Origin: Diploptera punctata
Taxonomy: Eukaryota; Arthropoda; Insecta; Blattodea; Blaberidae
Reading direction: 5' to 3'
Length of the DNA stretch: 64,000 nt
Assembly (NCBI GenBank): GCA_030220185.1
Contig: JASPKZ010001233.1
Coordinates: forward strand, 3,422,001 to 3,486,000
In this document: positions 53,096 to 63,830 of the stretch, in pieces
Layout: the number at the start of each line of letters is the position of its first letter
How positions within the stretch are numbered: position 1 is the first letter of the stretch
Program-made: the position numbers and the translations under genes
The notes under the pieces: generated by a model
Told to the model about the DNA's origin: nothing
The model's input: the letters and a program-made list of their open reading frames with translations, nothing else
The model's database searches: none

Positions 53096-53691
53096 CATGA
53101 AATATAAATAATATAATTTCTATAAAGTCTAAACTTGTAAATTAAATTAACGAATATAGATTTATGTTATTTACATGTGTATAAAACAAATTATCGTTAT
53201 TATTTGCATGCAGATAATAAATGTTTAAGTTTATAAAAATTCATGGGAAGTGACGCTATGAAGAAAATATACAAATATCACCTGGACATGTATCTGAGCA
53301 TCTCTCCATTCTCAGCTTCACATGTTTAAGATTTATTCCATTTATTGGGTCTGTCCTCAGTCAAAACATACTCTCATATGTCCTTTACAAAGTTATGGAA
53401 TAATAGTTACAAATAAGCAAACATAGCATACTCAAAACTGTGTACTGATAATAAAGAAACTATTTTTCACATAGCTTACATCACTATGTTTAACAAAAAA
53501 CTTAAGGGAGTCTTCCCTAAATAAGACTGATATAAAAATACAAACCTAAAATGTTGCAAAAAAGTGAATGTCTCATACGTAATGTTTAAGTTATTAGGAT
53601 ATTTCATGACAAAGTAGTAAAAACAGAAGCATATCTAAAATGTGCACTAACAAAACATTAATTTAGCATACATTTTGTATTCTTTGATGAA

Positions 53692-54684
53692 TCTATTATA
53701 TAAAAATGAATGTATGTTTGTTTGTTTGTTCATACTTTATGCACAGCCATACTGTTGATCCGATTGTAATGGGTTTTTTTGCAAAATGTTCAGGAGATTC
53801 CCAGGATGAACATAGGCTATAAGAGAGTTAGGATACTCAACTCCTACAACCCTTAAATAAACACTCTTTATAGTGTAAAACCTGAAAAAGTCCCTTTTTT
53901 ACCCTTAAATGGCTTACGCTGCCTAAACCATAACAAATACACAAAATGAATGTACACAGAATTGAATATCTAAAAAAACTACAAAAAAGTCCAAGACAGC
54001 ATATGTTTATCTTTTACAGATAATACACAATAGCCATTTTTGTCTTTCATTGATGCCAAGGAGATCGCGATAAGCAGATTCCCAGGCAAGTATGTGCTGC
54101 CATTCCATTCATCCAATTGTCATGGGGCTTTTGTAAATTCTTCAGGATTTTCCCGGGAAGGTTATAGGTTATAAGAGAGTTTTAATGCTCAGCCCTTCAG
54201 CCTTAAAAAATATCTTCTGTAGTGAAAAAACATGAAAAATGTCGCTTTTTGTAAGCTTAAATGGCTTACACTGCCTAAACCATAACAAATACACAATTAT
54301 TGTACACAGAATTAAATACCTCATATAACTCTATAAAACAGTCCACAACAGCATATGTTTCTCTCTTATGAATAACTCACAATAACCATTTTTGTCTTTC
54401 ATTGATGCCAAGAGGATCGGGATAAGTAGATTCCCGGGCAAGCATAGCAGCGCACGGTGGGTATTCTTTTATGGATAACTCAAAATTACAAATTTATCTT
54501 TCAACTCATTTATGCCAAGTACATCGGGATGTGTGGATTCCTGGGCAATGTCGGGTATTCAGCACAGAGTATCTAAAAATAATAATGATATAAATTTATA
54601 TTTATTTTTCTTTTTACTTATTCAACTAAATGCAAAAACACATAATTTCTTTTGGTGCAGCAGCGCACGCCGGGCATTAGCTAG
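53692..54684 (+). mobile_element. Non-autonomous Helitron with internal tandem duplication
   Basis: It begins TCTATTATATAAAAATGAATG after an A and ends GCAGCGCACGCCGGGCATTAGCTAG before a T: TC and CTAG termini inserted between A and T, with a G+C-rich block just inside the 3' end, as in insect Helitrons. Inside, a segment of about 370 bp occurs twice (about 53745-54110 and 54115-54440; shared CCATTTTTGTCTTTCATTGATGCCAAG and GATAAG.AGATTCCC.GGCAAG), plus a partial third copy containing a degenerate 3' end (CAGCGCACGGTGGGTATT). No Rep/helicase is encoded. Confidence 0.65.
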
Positions 54685-55074
54685 TAAAAAAATAAATAAA
54701 TAAATGTTAATAAGAACAATAGTCGGGCTGTAGTAGGTGAGAAATCCATACTTTTGTTGAGGTGAGGTGTAAAAATTTCCAAATCACTTACGTAATATTA
54801 ATAAATTAACTGCTTCTAGTAAATATTACAAAAGCCACATTTCTATAAAGAACTACACAAATGATTAGTGACATCTGATATATTCTCTACAAGATTTTCT
54901 TAGTTTTAAAGAATAACAAAGTATAATTTCTTATTATATTGTACTGACTAATGCCTTATAGAGTCTGAATGACAAATAAATTTGATATTGGTCTAAATAA
55001 AATGTTTACTTTACAATAATTAAAGCTGTTTTACAAATATTCAGTAACTGAGATATAAATTTAAATTATTTACA

Positions 55075-55762
55075 CTTCACCACGTATCCAGTCCTCTAAT
55101 TAAACCAGTTTCAAAAACCTTGGTAGTTTCGTCATTAGTAATTTTATGACTGATGTTCTGTCATCCATCTGTCGGTGGACCCTATAAATCTCCAAATCAA
55201 ATTCCCTGGGAATTCAAAATTAATTAATTTTTCTTTCTTGTTTCTTTGTATGTACATTTTTTCCCAAACCATGAGCTCTTGATTTTTATATTTTTTTCTA
55301 AATCAAAGTAGCCTTAATTTCAATTAGATTTTTTTCATACCAAGCATGAACCGCTACTGCTGACTTTTCCACTTCACCATTTTTGACATTCCTAAGGTGT
55401 TCCTTCTAACTAGTTTTCAATTTTTTTTTCTTTCATTACATACATTTTGTTACAATCTCTGCATTTGATCTGACAAATTCCCCGATTTGTTTTCTTCTTT
55501 ATTTATTTTTTTCATTTTGGTTGTTTTTAATTATCCTATTGAGGCCATATTCATTCTTAAGTGCTAATCTTATGTTAAACTTTTTAAAATTGTTTTTAAA
55601 CTTGTGGTGCTTCAATTGATTGATTTTTATATTTCCTTCTATTTCTTTTAAAAGTGTACTTTCATTAATTAATTTCTGTCTTTTAAACTTATTTATTTTC
55701 TTGAGTACCATATTTTCTTCAAACCTTAATTTTAACAAAAAAAAAAGTTCCATTTGAAGGTT
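55075..55762 (-). pseudogene. Penelope-like element, GIY-YIG end (left member of inverted pair)
   Basis: On the minus strand from 55753: ENMVLKKINKFKRQKLINESTLLKEIEG, FKKFNIRLAL, then, after a frame break, NRGICQIKCRDCNKM (degraded GIY motif) and a C-terminal tail ending with the CCCAGGGAATTTGATTTGGAG block and ACTGGTTTAATTAGAGGACTGGATACG. It differs from the 18919 and 58455 families. Confidence 0.7.
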
Positions 55763-56722
55763 TCAAACCCAAAATATACAAACATCCATAATCTACCAAC
55801 ATCCTCATGCAGATATTTTGATGATGTAATTGCTGTTGTGAGTTATAAATGAATAGATGATGCTTTAAAACTGTTGAATATTCAGAATAGAATTATAACA
55901 TTTTCCATAGAAACTGATCTAAATATGACAGGAGATGAAGAAAACAATATAGATTTTGGAATATATGGAAAGACGACAAAAACAATAAGAATATTAAGGC
56001 CTCTGGAATCAATAATTTTGCTCATTAACTCTTTATATCTTCAATAGTTAGACACACAGAATATGACCAGAAAAAAAGTATGAAAAAGGAAAAAAATACA
56101 TGATTTGTGTTGGAATAGAATTGAGTTTGAAGAAAATATCATACAAGAAAATAAAAATAAGTGTAAAAGACAAATAAATTAATATAAGTAAACTTACAAA
56201 AGAAATAGAAGGAAAATAAAATTCAAGAAACTCACTTACCATTCATAGAAACTTCACAATTTTCAAAATTTCAAAATTGTCTCAATAGGATAATATTAAA
56301 ACTAACAAAAATGACAAAATTGAAGAAAACAAATTGGGAATTTACCACATTAAATGCGAGGATTGTGACAGATTTATATAAAAAAATTAAAAACCAGTGC
56401 GAAAGAACATTTTAGAAGTGTCAAAAAGGAAGTGGATAATCTGCAGAAGCTGTTTATGCTTGGTCAAAAAAACATCTAATTGAAAGAAAGGCTATTTAAA
56501 TAAACAAATAAAAAAACAAAATATTTCACAGTTTGGGAAGATATTCACATTAAAAAAAGAGAAGAAACAAAAACTAGTGAATTTTGAAATCCCTAGGGAA
56601 TTGATTTGGAGTTCATCAGACCAACACAGATGGAGGAAGAAGCAGTTCTCCTGGACATAAATTGTGAAATGACTGAAGATGAAACCACCTATTTTTTGAA
56701 AGCGGTTTAATTAAAAGACTGG
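55763..56722 (+). pseudogene. Penelope-like element, RT thumb and GIY-YIG (right member)
   Basis: It starts near the RT active site (YFDDVIAVV, YxDD position), continues DALKLLNIQNRIITFSIETD and FGIYGKTTKT, and then NKLGIYHIKCEDCDRF (GIY motif), with a C-terminal tail matching the left member (CCCTAGGGAATTGATTTGGAG, AAGCGGTTTAATTAAAAGACTGGATATGAGGTGA). Stops and shifts abound. It ends about 30 bases before the protease splice acceptor. Confidence 0.7.
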
Positions 56723-56755
56723 ATATGAGGTGATAATGATTTTTCCTATAAATAG

Positions 56756-57042
56756 GTCAGAGTGCAGTGATTGTCAGTTCACTGTGAGGCTTGGTGCTTA
56801 TGACTTGGCAAGAGAAGATGAACCATCATCAATGCAGGTGTTTAATGTTGTGGAAGTACGTGAACATCCCCAGTTCATTATGAATGCATACACCACCAAC
56901 GATTTGGCAATTATGGTATTGGATCGTACACCTCGGATATCTCGCTATGTGATGCCACTGTGTCTACCGCCACCTTCTGCACGCTCTGACACGTTTGCAG
57001 GTCAGAAGGCTTTCATGGTGGGTTGGGGTAGAACCTCCCTCG
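56756..57042 (+). CDS. S1 serine protease exon with catalytic Asp
   Basis: After the acceptor AAATAG the frame (in phase with the His exon) reads RSECSDCQFTVRLGAYDLAREDEPSSM, then VEVREHPQF, TTNDLAIMVLDRTPRISRYVMPLCLPP and KAFMVGWGRTSLG, and ends at the donor CTCG|GTAAGT. NDLAIMVL contains the catalytic Asp of the triad, and CLPP and VGWG are standard S1 landmarks. This exon is intact. The Ser exon (GDSGGP) was not found before 64000. The protein would be a secreted trypsin-like protease, possibly of the clip group that acts in prophenoloxidase or Toll cascades; subfamily is inferred only from CGQ..R|IVGG. The upstream lesions mean that it cannot be read through on this haplotype. Confidence 0.85.
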
Positions 57043-58454
57043 GTAAGTGTAATATACTGGTTGATTATTAATTTTATAAAAATTCTCATAATGAAAAAAA
57101 TAGAATTGATTTTTCAAGCAATCATACAAGGAATGTAGGCTCAAAAGCTGTCACAAGTTTTGCAGTGAAGTGTTTTCCTCTCAATGTTTTGTCAACATCC
57201 AGATTAATCTTAGTTTTGCAACTGGTTTGTTAAAATGTATCTGTGCATCTGTATATTTGGCTGTTTGAGTGGAGAGTTTAGCTCTTCCAGAAATAAGAAA
57301 AATAAAATGTGTGAAAACAATAAAGTTGTACTAAGAGCGGTGACTGAAACAAGAATAGTGATGTAAATGTAAACAAATTAGTTGGGTCACTGACTATGAG
57401 AAACAACCTGTTGTCAGTTGAATTTGTCGAGGAAATTTTCGGGTGGGCATATAAAATAAATAAAATAAAGAAATTTCATTCATCCTTCATTATGTGTATC
57501 TAGCCACAGCTGATGACATGAGTCCATTGTATACTTATGCTATAAGTTGCAATGGGGCTGCATTTGAACATGCAGCTTATGTGGGCATTCAAGGTGAGTG
57601 TTCACGAGGTTAAAAGAAAGAGATATAGGAAAGACAGAAATTAACCCTTCAGCCTCGAATACTCTAATACTATCAGGGTCGAAGAAAACATGAGGTCAGA
57701 CAAGGGAGACTGGTTTGGAAAGTAAAAGAAATGGATCTGGTACTAGAAAAGGGAGAAATAACAGATCGGTTAAAGATAAAAGCAAGGAGCAAAACACAAT
57801 TATGTGTAAGCAATGTTTTACTCAATTTATCTACGCTAAATGAAATAGAATTAACTGAATAAAAACAATATGCCTTCGATTGAATTTAATGAGCGAGTAT
57901 AATTTTATTTCAACTATGAAATTCTGCAAAAACTGCTGCGAATATGTGTTAACAAGACTGTTCTGAAACATCTGGACTTTCTCTGTCCATATTCCTCTCT
58001 TCATATGAATGTAAGAGCTTTCATTCTGTTCATGGTCAGTGTGTCCATCCATCGTTTTATCACTTTTCCCATTTATGATGATTACAGCATGCAGTGGTGA
58101 CCCGTGCTTTTGAAGTTAGGTGAAGATCTAGTAAGAAAAATTATTTGCACACATACTTACCTTATTTATTATTAAATTCATATATATCTTGTATGTCAAA
58201 TTCATCCTTTGTTCCTTCATGGCTGCCACCTTGTTGGCGATATCTTCTTGGAAAGGGAATACCTATGTTAACTGCAGTAGAAGTGCTCCCTATTCCAAAA
58301 GTTGAATCTATTGTTAAAAAATATCCTAAACACAAAACAATTTCTGTAGAGTTTGAGAGGAGCGCAGTCAAGGAAATTCCTTAAATCAAGATCGTTTTAA
58401 ACTAAATTATAGCATTTACCTGAATATTTAGCTTCTTCTACAACATATTTGTAG
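57043..58454. other. Downstream intron or flank, no exon identified
   Basis: 57503-57592 has an acceptor-like CTAG before and AAG|GTGAGT after an open stretch (DDMSPLYTYAISCNGAAFEHAAYVGIQ), but it does not match S1 sequence. 57255-57310 loosely resembles the LINE 3' end at 38036. No Ser-exon motif is seen. Confidence 0.4.
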
Positions 58455-59243
58455 AGTTAATAAATGAGTTGGAGAAAATGTTTTTAACATCTCACCTCAC
58501 AAAGTTGCGTGTCTTCACGATACCGGTTTAAAAAATATAGTATTACTTCCATCTTCAGTCATATTCCAACTGCCGAAATTTCGTCGTTAACATCATCTTC
58601 TGAACTGCCATCAGGTGTCGATTTTATGAACTTGGAGATTAAATTATTCTCGTCGGGGATATCGAAATTCATTGCTTTATATTTATTCTTCTGAATGTAT
58701 ATCTTTTCCCAAATTGTTAATTCCAAAGGTTTCTCCAAATGTTTCAAAAGTTTAGTGTCCTTTCCGATTTTATGATTTTCTAGCAAACTATGAGCTGCAA
58801 TTGCCGATTTTTCAATTTCACCATTTTTAATATTTCTAAGGTGTTCTTTTGTACAAATTTCTAAATTTCTTTTAGTTTTTCCTATATATCCTTTATTGCA
58901 GTTATTGCAACTGGTTTCGTAAATTCCAGATTTTTTACCATCTGGGACATAAACTTTCTTATTAGTTACTAGTAGATTATCTAGGCTAAATTTGTTAATC
59001 GGTGCTAATGTAATATCAAATTTGTTAAATTTTTTTTTATTTCCTGTGTGTTTCAGGATGGTAAGTAATTTTCTTGAAATGTTTCTTTTCTTTTGAATCA
59101 GGTTGTAGGGTGGTGTATTCTTTAAGTCTCTTTTGTTGTTTGAATCTCTTTAACTTATATATCATTATCTCCTTTCCAAAATCATTTGACATAGCAATTT
59201 TTAAAATGTGATTGTATTCTTTCTTAAAATTTTCTTCACATCA
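58455..59243 (-). pseudogene. Penelope-like element, 3' half (left arm of inverted pair)
   Basis: From 59243 leftward: the KEYNHI..AMSNDFGKEIM linker, YTTLQPDSKEK, a VPDGKKSGIYETSCNNCNKGYIGKTKRN block (complete GIY-YIG motif, GIY and YIG both visible), KEHLRNIKNGEIEKSAIAAHSLLENHK, LTIWEKIYIQKNKYKAM, and a stop at about 58559. The 3' module follows: CTGAAGATGGAAG...AAACCGGTATCGTG, then GCAACTTTGTGAGGTGAG. The nuclease C-terminus (58559-58786) is an open frame. Confidence 0.85.
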
Positions 59244-60035
59244 CTTTAAGTGAAGAAAATTTTAAGAAAGAATTCAATCACATTTTAAACATTGCTATGT
59301 CAAATGGTTTTGGAAAGGAGATAATAATAAATAAGTTAAAGAGATTCAAATAACAAAAAATATTTAAGGAATACACCACCCTACAACCTGATTCAAAAGA
59401 AAAGAAACATTTCAAGAAAATTACTTACCATCCTGAAACACACAGGAAATTTCAAACAAATATTTAACAAATTTGATATTACATTAGCACGATTAACAGA
59501 TTTAGCCTAGATAATCTACTAGTAACTAATAAGAAAGTTTATGTCCCAGATGGTAAAAAATCTGGAATTTATGAAACCAGTTGCAATAACTGCAATAAAG
59601 GATATATAGGAAAAACTAAAAGGAATTTAGAAATTTGTACAAAAGAACACCTTAGAAATATTAAAAATGGTGAAATTGAAAAATCAGCAATTGCAGCTCA
59701 TAGTTTGCTAGAAAATCATAAAATCGGAAAGGACACTAAACTTTTGAAACATTTGGAGAAACCTTTGGAATTAACAATTTGGGAAAAGATATACATTCAG
59801 AAGAATAAATATAAAGCAATGAATTTCGATATCTCCGACAAGAATAATTTAATCTCCAAATTCATAAAATCGATACCAGATGGCAGTTCAGAAGATGATG
59901 TTAATGGCGAAATTTCGGCAGTTGGAATATGACTGAAGATGGAAGTAATACTATATTTTTTTTAAACCAGTATCGTGAATACATGCAACTTTGTGAGGTG
60001 AGATGTTAAAGCATTTTCTCCAACTCATTTATTAA
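59244..60035 (+). pseudogene. Penelope-like element, 3' half (right arm of inverted pair)
   Basis: Mirror image of 58455-59243. The centre is CTTAAAATTTTCTTCAC / GTGAAGAAAATTTTAAG at 59223-59265. The GIY-YIG C-terminal frame 59705-59932 differs from the left arm by only four residues over 75, so the two arms are recent relative to other copies here, or have been homogenised. Both are cut at nearly the same internal position. Confidence 0.85.
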
Positions 60036-60890
60036 TATAAATACCTCATAGTGTTTCCTCCCACTGTAATTTTAATTAAATATTTGTAGAGATTCAGTAG
60101 GAAAGACCCAATTTAAAACTTCTTTTTTTATCTCCATCTTTCCTTTGTGAAAAAGTGTTTCCAATAAAACACACACTACATCATAAACAGGATTAATTTT
60201 TAAAACAGTATACTGGTAACAATAGCTGAATAGCGGTCCAAAAATGGGATTTGATTATTTTCAACATGAATCTGTGAAACTGACTATGAATGTAACAATT
60301 GGTCATACTTAAAAGGGAAATAATAATAAAAAACTTAATTATTAATCGTACATAAAGAAATATACTTATTAATCGTGCCTAAAGAGATAAAGTAAATAAT
60401 CATACTTAAAGTCCATACAAAGGGCTTTACATTTATATAAGTAATAATAAACAGATAAAATTTTATAATAAATATGCTGGTTGTTGTCCAAACCAAACCT
60501 GGATATTTACAAGTGTGACAAATACTATTTTGAACACTGTGAAAAACACACTTATGTAAGATATTATAAACCAATAAACAATGGCAAAACGTGATTATAT
60601 AAAGCAGTAAACAGTTTGGTAATGAAAAGACCAGACTTATATCACACATTTAGGCAATCTAGAAAGTTCAGGAAAATCTCGAAAGACTCAGAGAAAACTG
60701 GGGTTCCTACAAATTTGGAAATAAGAAAGAGAAAAAAAAAATCAAATATATACTCGTAACTTTTAGACAAATGGCAGTCTGAAAGCAGAAACAGAAGTAT
60801 TCACTACAGCTTCCCTTGGACCATGAATACTTCCCTCTTCATGTGTGAGTATAATTGTTAATTTAACTTTTATAGGAATTAATCACTATG
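60036..60890. other. Mostly unassigned, with a Penelope RT scrap
   Basis: GGTCCAAAAATGGGATTTG at 60235-60253 matches the Penelope RT at 19433-19451 (minus strand, PFLDL region). The rest is A+T-rich with no recognisable exon. Confidence 0.45.
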
Positions 60891-61147
60891 AGGTTTAATT
60901 TATGGTGAAATTAAATGTTTCTTACCTTTCCTCATATAAATTATCTAAGTATATCGTGATTTCGAGACCACAAAGGTCTCATCATCAGCACTTGCTTGGC
61001 GACGGATGTATGTCAATTGGAAGAGTAGATCGTGCTTTCGAGACCACAACGATGAGACCGTTGTGGTCTCAAAATCGCGATCTACTTAGAAAATTTATAT
61101 GAGGAGAGGTAAGAAACCTTTAATTTCACCAAAAATTGTTAATTCCT
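60891..61147. mobile_element. 257 bp palindromic insertion (FB3) with hammerhead-like core
   Basis: Nine-base repeats ATCACTATG flank it (60882-60890 and 61148-61156). Arms of about 85 bases are reverse complements (GGTTTAATTTATGGTGAAATTAAA, TTTCTTACC, CCTCATATAAAT, CTAAGTA). The left core on the minus strand reads GTG-CTGATGA-T-GAGACC-TTTGT-GGTCTC-GAAAT-CAC. The right core is rearranged into GAGACCACAACG..CCGTTGTGGTCTC. Confidence 0.75.
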
Positions 61148-61156
61148 ATCACTATG

Positions 61157-61689
61157 GCCGATAATAAACTTCAAAAATATAAAGTTTAAGATAAAAACTA
61201 AAGTAATATTCAATTTGATTAGATGTTAATGAAAAATAAGAAAATATACCTATAATATAAAAATACCTTAGGTCGAAATAAAAAGTGAAGTTGAAATAAC
61301 TAACTCAACATCTTACTAAATAAAACATTTAGACAAACTACAGTTGAATAAATAAGCTCTCTCATGTTAATAGTAAGGCAGGATTCAAATTTGGCACCTT
61401 CAAATATGACGTTATGATAGCTCTCAACCCAAGTAATGAATGGTCTTACGTTTAAGTATTAATTGTTTGGTTTGAATATGGCTTATCTGATGTCGGTGTT
61501 TTTAATAGCTTGTGATGTTGGTATTCTAAATAAAGCTGTTTTTGTTTTATGGTGTTTTCCTATATTATATGAACCTTTAAATGTTCCAAAGTACAGATGT
61601 CTTCATTATATCCAATGGATGTTCCATTAGGATGTAAATATAGAACTTTCATTCTCATGAATGATAGCCTCATAACCGCTCGAGTCAAG
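61157..61689. other. Unassigned sequence
   Basis: No exon or repeat family recognised. (AATAT)-rich in part. Confidence 0.4.
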
Positions 61690-61785
61690 GTCAATAAAAT
61701 ATATATTGAACGATTTTAGAATAATGACCCATTTGCAACGCTACCCTACAACCTGTAATAATCCAGGTTGTAATAATGGAATTGG
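61690..61785 (+). pseudogene. Penelope-like element, RT scrap left of the LINE insertion
   Basis: It ends with ATAATGGAATTGG (61773-61785), one copy of the LINE target duplication. The right side reads IMELEK, the Penelope TMELEK block after YVDD. The upstream bases are too degraded to read reliably. Confidence 0.45.
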
Positions 61786-62594
61786 CTAAGAGTGTTCACT
61801 GATGGCTCAAAACCAAGAGTGAAAATGCTGGTGCAGGAATCTACTCTCATCTGTTTAGTCAGTATGTTGCAGTAGGCACAAGCAATACAGCCTTCGATGG
61901 TGAAGTAAAAGCCATAGAAGTAGCACTCCACAACCTCCTATTCCGAACAAAAATGTTTACAAAAGCTGTTATTCTGGCAGACTCTAAGGCCACTATACAA
62001 ACAATAACCTCCAACCAAACACCAGAAAATTAAACCATCTTGGAATGCCGTAAACTTCTGAAATACCTCAACAACCAAAATAAATTAATAGCCTTCCAGT
62101 GGATACCCTCACACATCAGAATAGTTGGCAATGAAATAGCTGATGGACTTGCCAAAAAGGGTACCAAAATACAGATAACAACCCACCCCAATTCGAACCT
62201 CCACAGAAAGATCGAAGAAATTAAGAAAGCATTCCAAATGGAAAACATGAAAGAAAACATTGCAACAGCCAGAGGGAAATCATGGGAAAAAATTGATGAG
62301 CTATACACAGAAATAAAATATAAATGCCGCAAGGAAGCAGTAGCAAAATTCAGACTGATGCCAGGACACGACTGCCTGGCTCACCACCTCCACAGAATAA
62401 ACGTTTCCAATCCGACAGATGTGTCATATGCAAAGACCCGGACCTGATCATGGACAAACACAACCTTCTAGTCTGTCCAGCTTTAAATCCAACTGCACAA
62501 CACTCTAAGGACCTTGTTCGCTTGTACTGGGAAGCCAGAGAGAAAATGACTTGAGCGTCAAATCTCGCCATTAGAAAACAACAACAACAACAAC
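61786..62594 (+). pseudogene. 5'-truncated LINE with RNase H domain
   Basis: It starts in the RNase H domain: VFTDGSK (first Asp), EVKAIEVAL (Glu), AVILADSKATIQ (Asp), IAFQWIPSHIRIVGNEIADGLAKKG (His and last Asp region). The C-terminus has EAVAKFRLMPGHDCLAHHLHRI and, in another frame from about 62410, the zinc-binding CVICKDPD..HNLLVCPAL. The tail is (CAA)5. Perfect 13-base duplications ATAATGGAATTGG flank it (61773-61785 and 62595-62607). A stop at 62031-62033 and a frameshift near 62410 kill it. RNase H plus a C-terminal CCHC points to an I/R1/LOA-type LINE. Confidence 0.85.
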
Positions 62595-62765
62595 ATAATG
62601 GAATTGGAGAAAATAAGCAAAACAATTTTTAGACCTGAATATAATTTGGAACATCAACAAAAGATTGAATTCAATGTACATAGGAAAGATACCACATGGA
62701 AATTACATTAAATCTTCAGGTTTTAATCATATTGCTCATAAACAAGCAATATTCAACAGTTTTTT
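62595..62765 (+). pseudogene. Penelope-like element, RT thumb
   Basis: IMELEKI, then QQKIEFNVHRKDTTW and a FNHIAHKQAIFNS block in a neighbouring frame, corresponding to KIEFNIYRKDTHEDNYIKSSGFNHMAHKHAIFNS of the copy at 18919. Confidence 0.65.
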
Positions 62766-63087
62766 ATTATTACATAAAATATTCCTCATTAGAGGTTTGC
62801 CACAAGGACAAAGTAATGTGGATAATTAATTTTTGAAATTGATGAAATACATTTTGTAAATATATTTAAAAATTTTAAATAGTAATTGAAGTATATTCTA
62901 TAAAGTAGAAATTTTGTAAAGATGGTTTCTTAAATTTTAAATTGATCCTCTAATGGCAGCGATGGCAATTTTAGAAAGATACACTCCGTCCAAATATAAG
63001 GAATTCCAATATTTAGCTAAGAATCCTGGTATGGTACCTCTTGCCCCGATCATCAATCCTGTGACAGTTGTACTGTCTAATTTGTAT
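62766..63087 (+). other. Segment interrupting the Penelope fragment
   Basis: The related copies pass directly from the FNSLIYRLL region to PLSEEHFKKEYNHI, but here about 320 bases intervene. The end includes a frame MAAMAILERYTPSKYKEFQYLAKNPGMVPLAPIINPVTVV that I do not recognise and that fuses with the Penelope frame. Confidence 0.35.
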
Positions 63088-63830
63088 TACAGATTAACAA
63101 ACATCCCATTAAGTGAAGAACATTTTAAGAAAGAATACAATCACATTTGAAAAACAGCTATGTTAAATGGTTTTGGAAAGAAGATAATAATAAAAAAGTA
63201 AATAACTTAAAGAATAAACCCCTCTATAACCTGATTCAAAAGAAAAGAAACAATTCATGAAAATTACTTACCATCCTCGAACACACAGACAATTAAAAAA
63301 ATATTTAACACTTCAATATTACATTAGCACCGATTATCAAATTTAGTCTGGATAATAACTAGTAAAAAAGCTAATGTCCCAGATAGTAAAAAATCTAGAA
63401 TTTACTAAATTAGTTGCAATAAAAGGAATTTAGAAAACTCATAAAAGAACACTTTAGAAATATAAAAATGGTGAAAATGAAAAATCAGTAATTGCACATC
63501 ATAGTTTACTACAGATTCATAAAATTGGAAGAGAAACTAAATTTTCAAACATTTAGAGAGGCTGTTGGAATTAACAGTTTGGGAAAAGATATACGTTCAG
63601 AAGAATACATATGGAGCCATGAATTTTGATATTCCCAAAAATAATAATTTGATCTCCAAGTTCATAAAATCGACACAAGATGGCAGTTCAGAAGATGGTG
63701 TTAATAACAAAATTTCGACAGTTGGAGTTTGACTGAAGATGGAAGTAAAATCATACTTTTGAAACTGGTACTGTGAAAGCTCGTAACTTATGAGGTGAGA
63801 TATAAAAACATTTTACCAAACTCGTTTATA
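63088..63830 (+). pseudogene. Penelope-like element, GIY-YIG region and 3' module
   Basis: NIPLSEEHFKKEYNHI, a frame-shifting linker, a degraded GIY region, LLQIHKIGRETK, LTVWEKIYVQKNTYGAMNFDIPKNNNLIS, then CTGAAGATGGAAGTAAAATCATACTTTTGAAACTGG and GTAACTTATGAGGTGAG. It is the same family as 58455 but more decayed. Confidence 0.75.

Larger units (their letters stand above)
51922..56755 (+). other. Protease intron, 4.8 kb, filled with insertions
   Basis: GT at 51922 and AG at 56754-56755. Contents in order: unique sequence, a LINE with nested SINE B, unassigned A+T-rich DNA (53096-53691 and 54686-55074), a Helitron, and an inverted Penelope pair that ends about 30 bases before the acceptor. 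Confidence 0.75.

Noticed and set aside
57503..57592. Next exon of the serine protease
   Set aside because: Splice-like borders are present, but the residues show no S1 features (no conserved Cys spacing or GDSGGP).
62953..63150. Novel 65-residue gene (MAAMAILERYTPSKYKEF...)
   Set aside because: Its last third is Penelope coding sequence. The first part is unrecognised, but there is no independent evidence for a gene.
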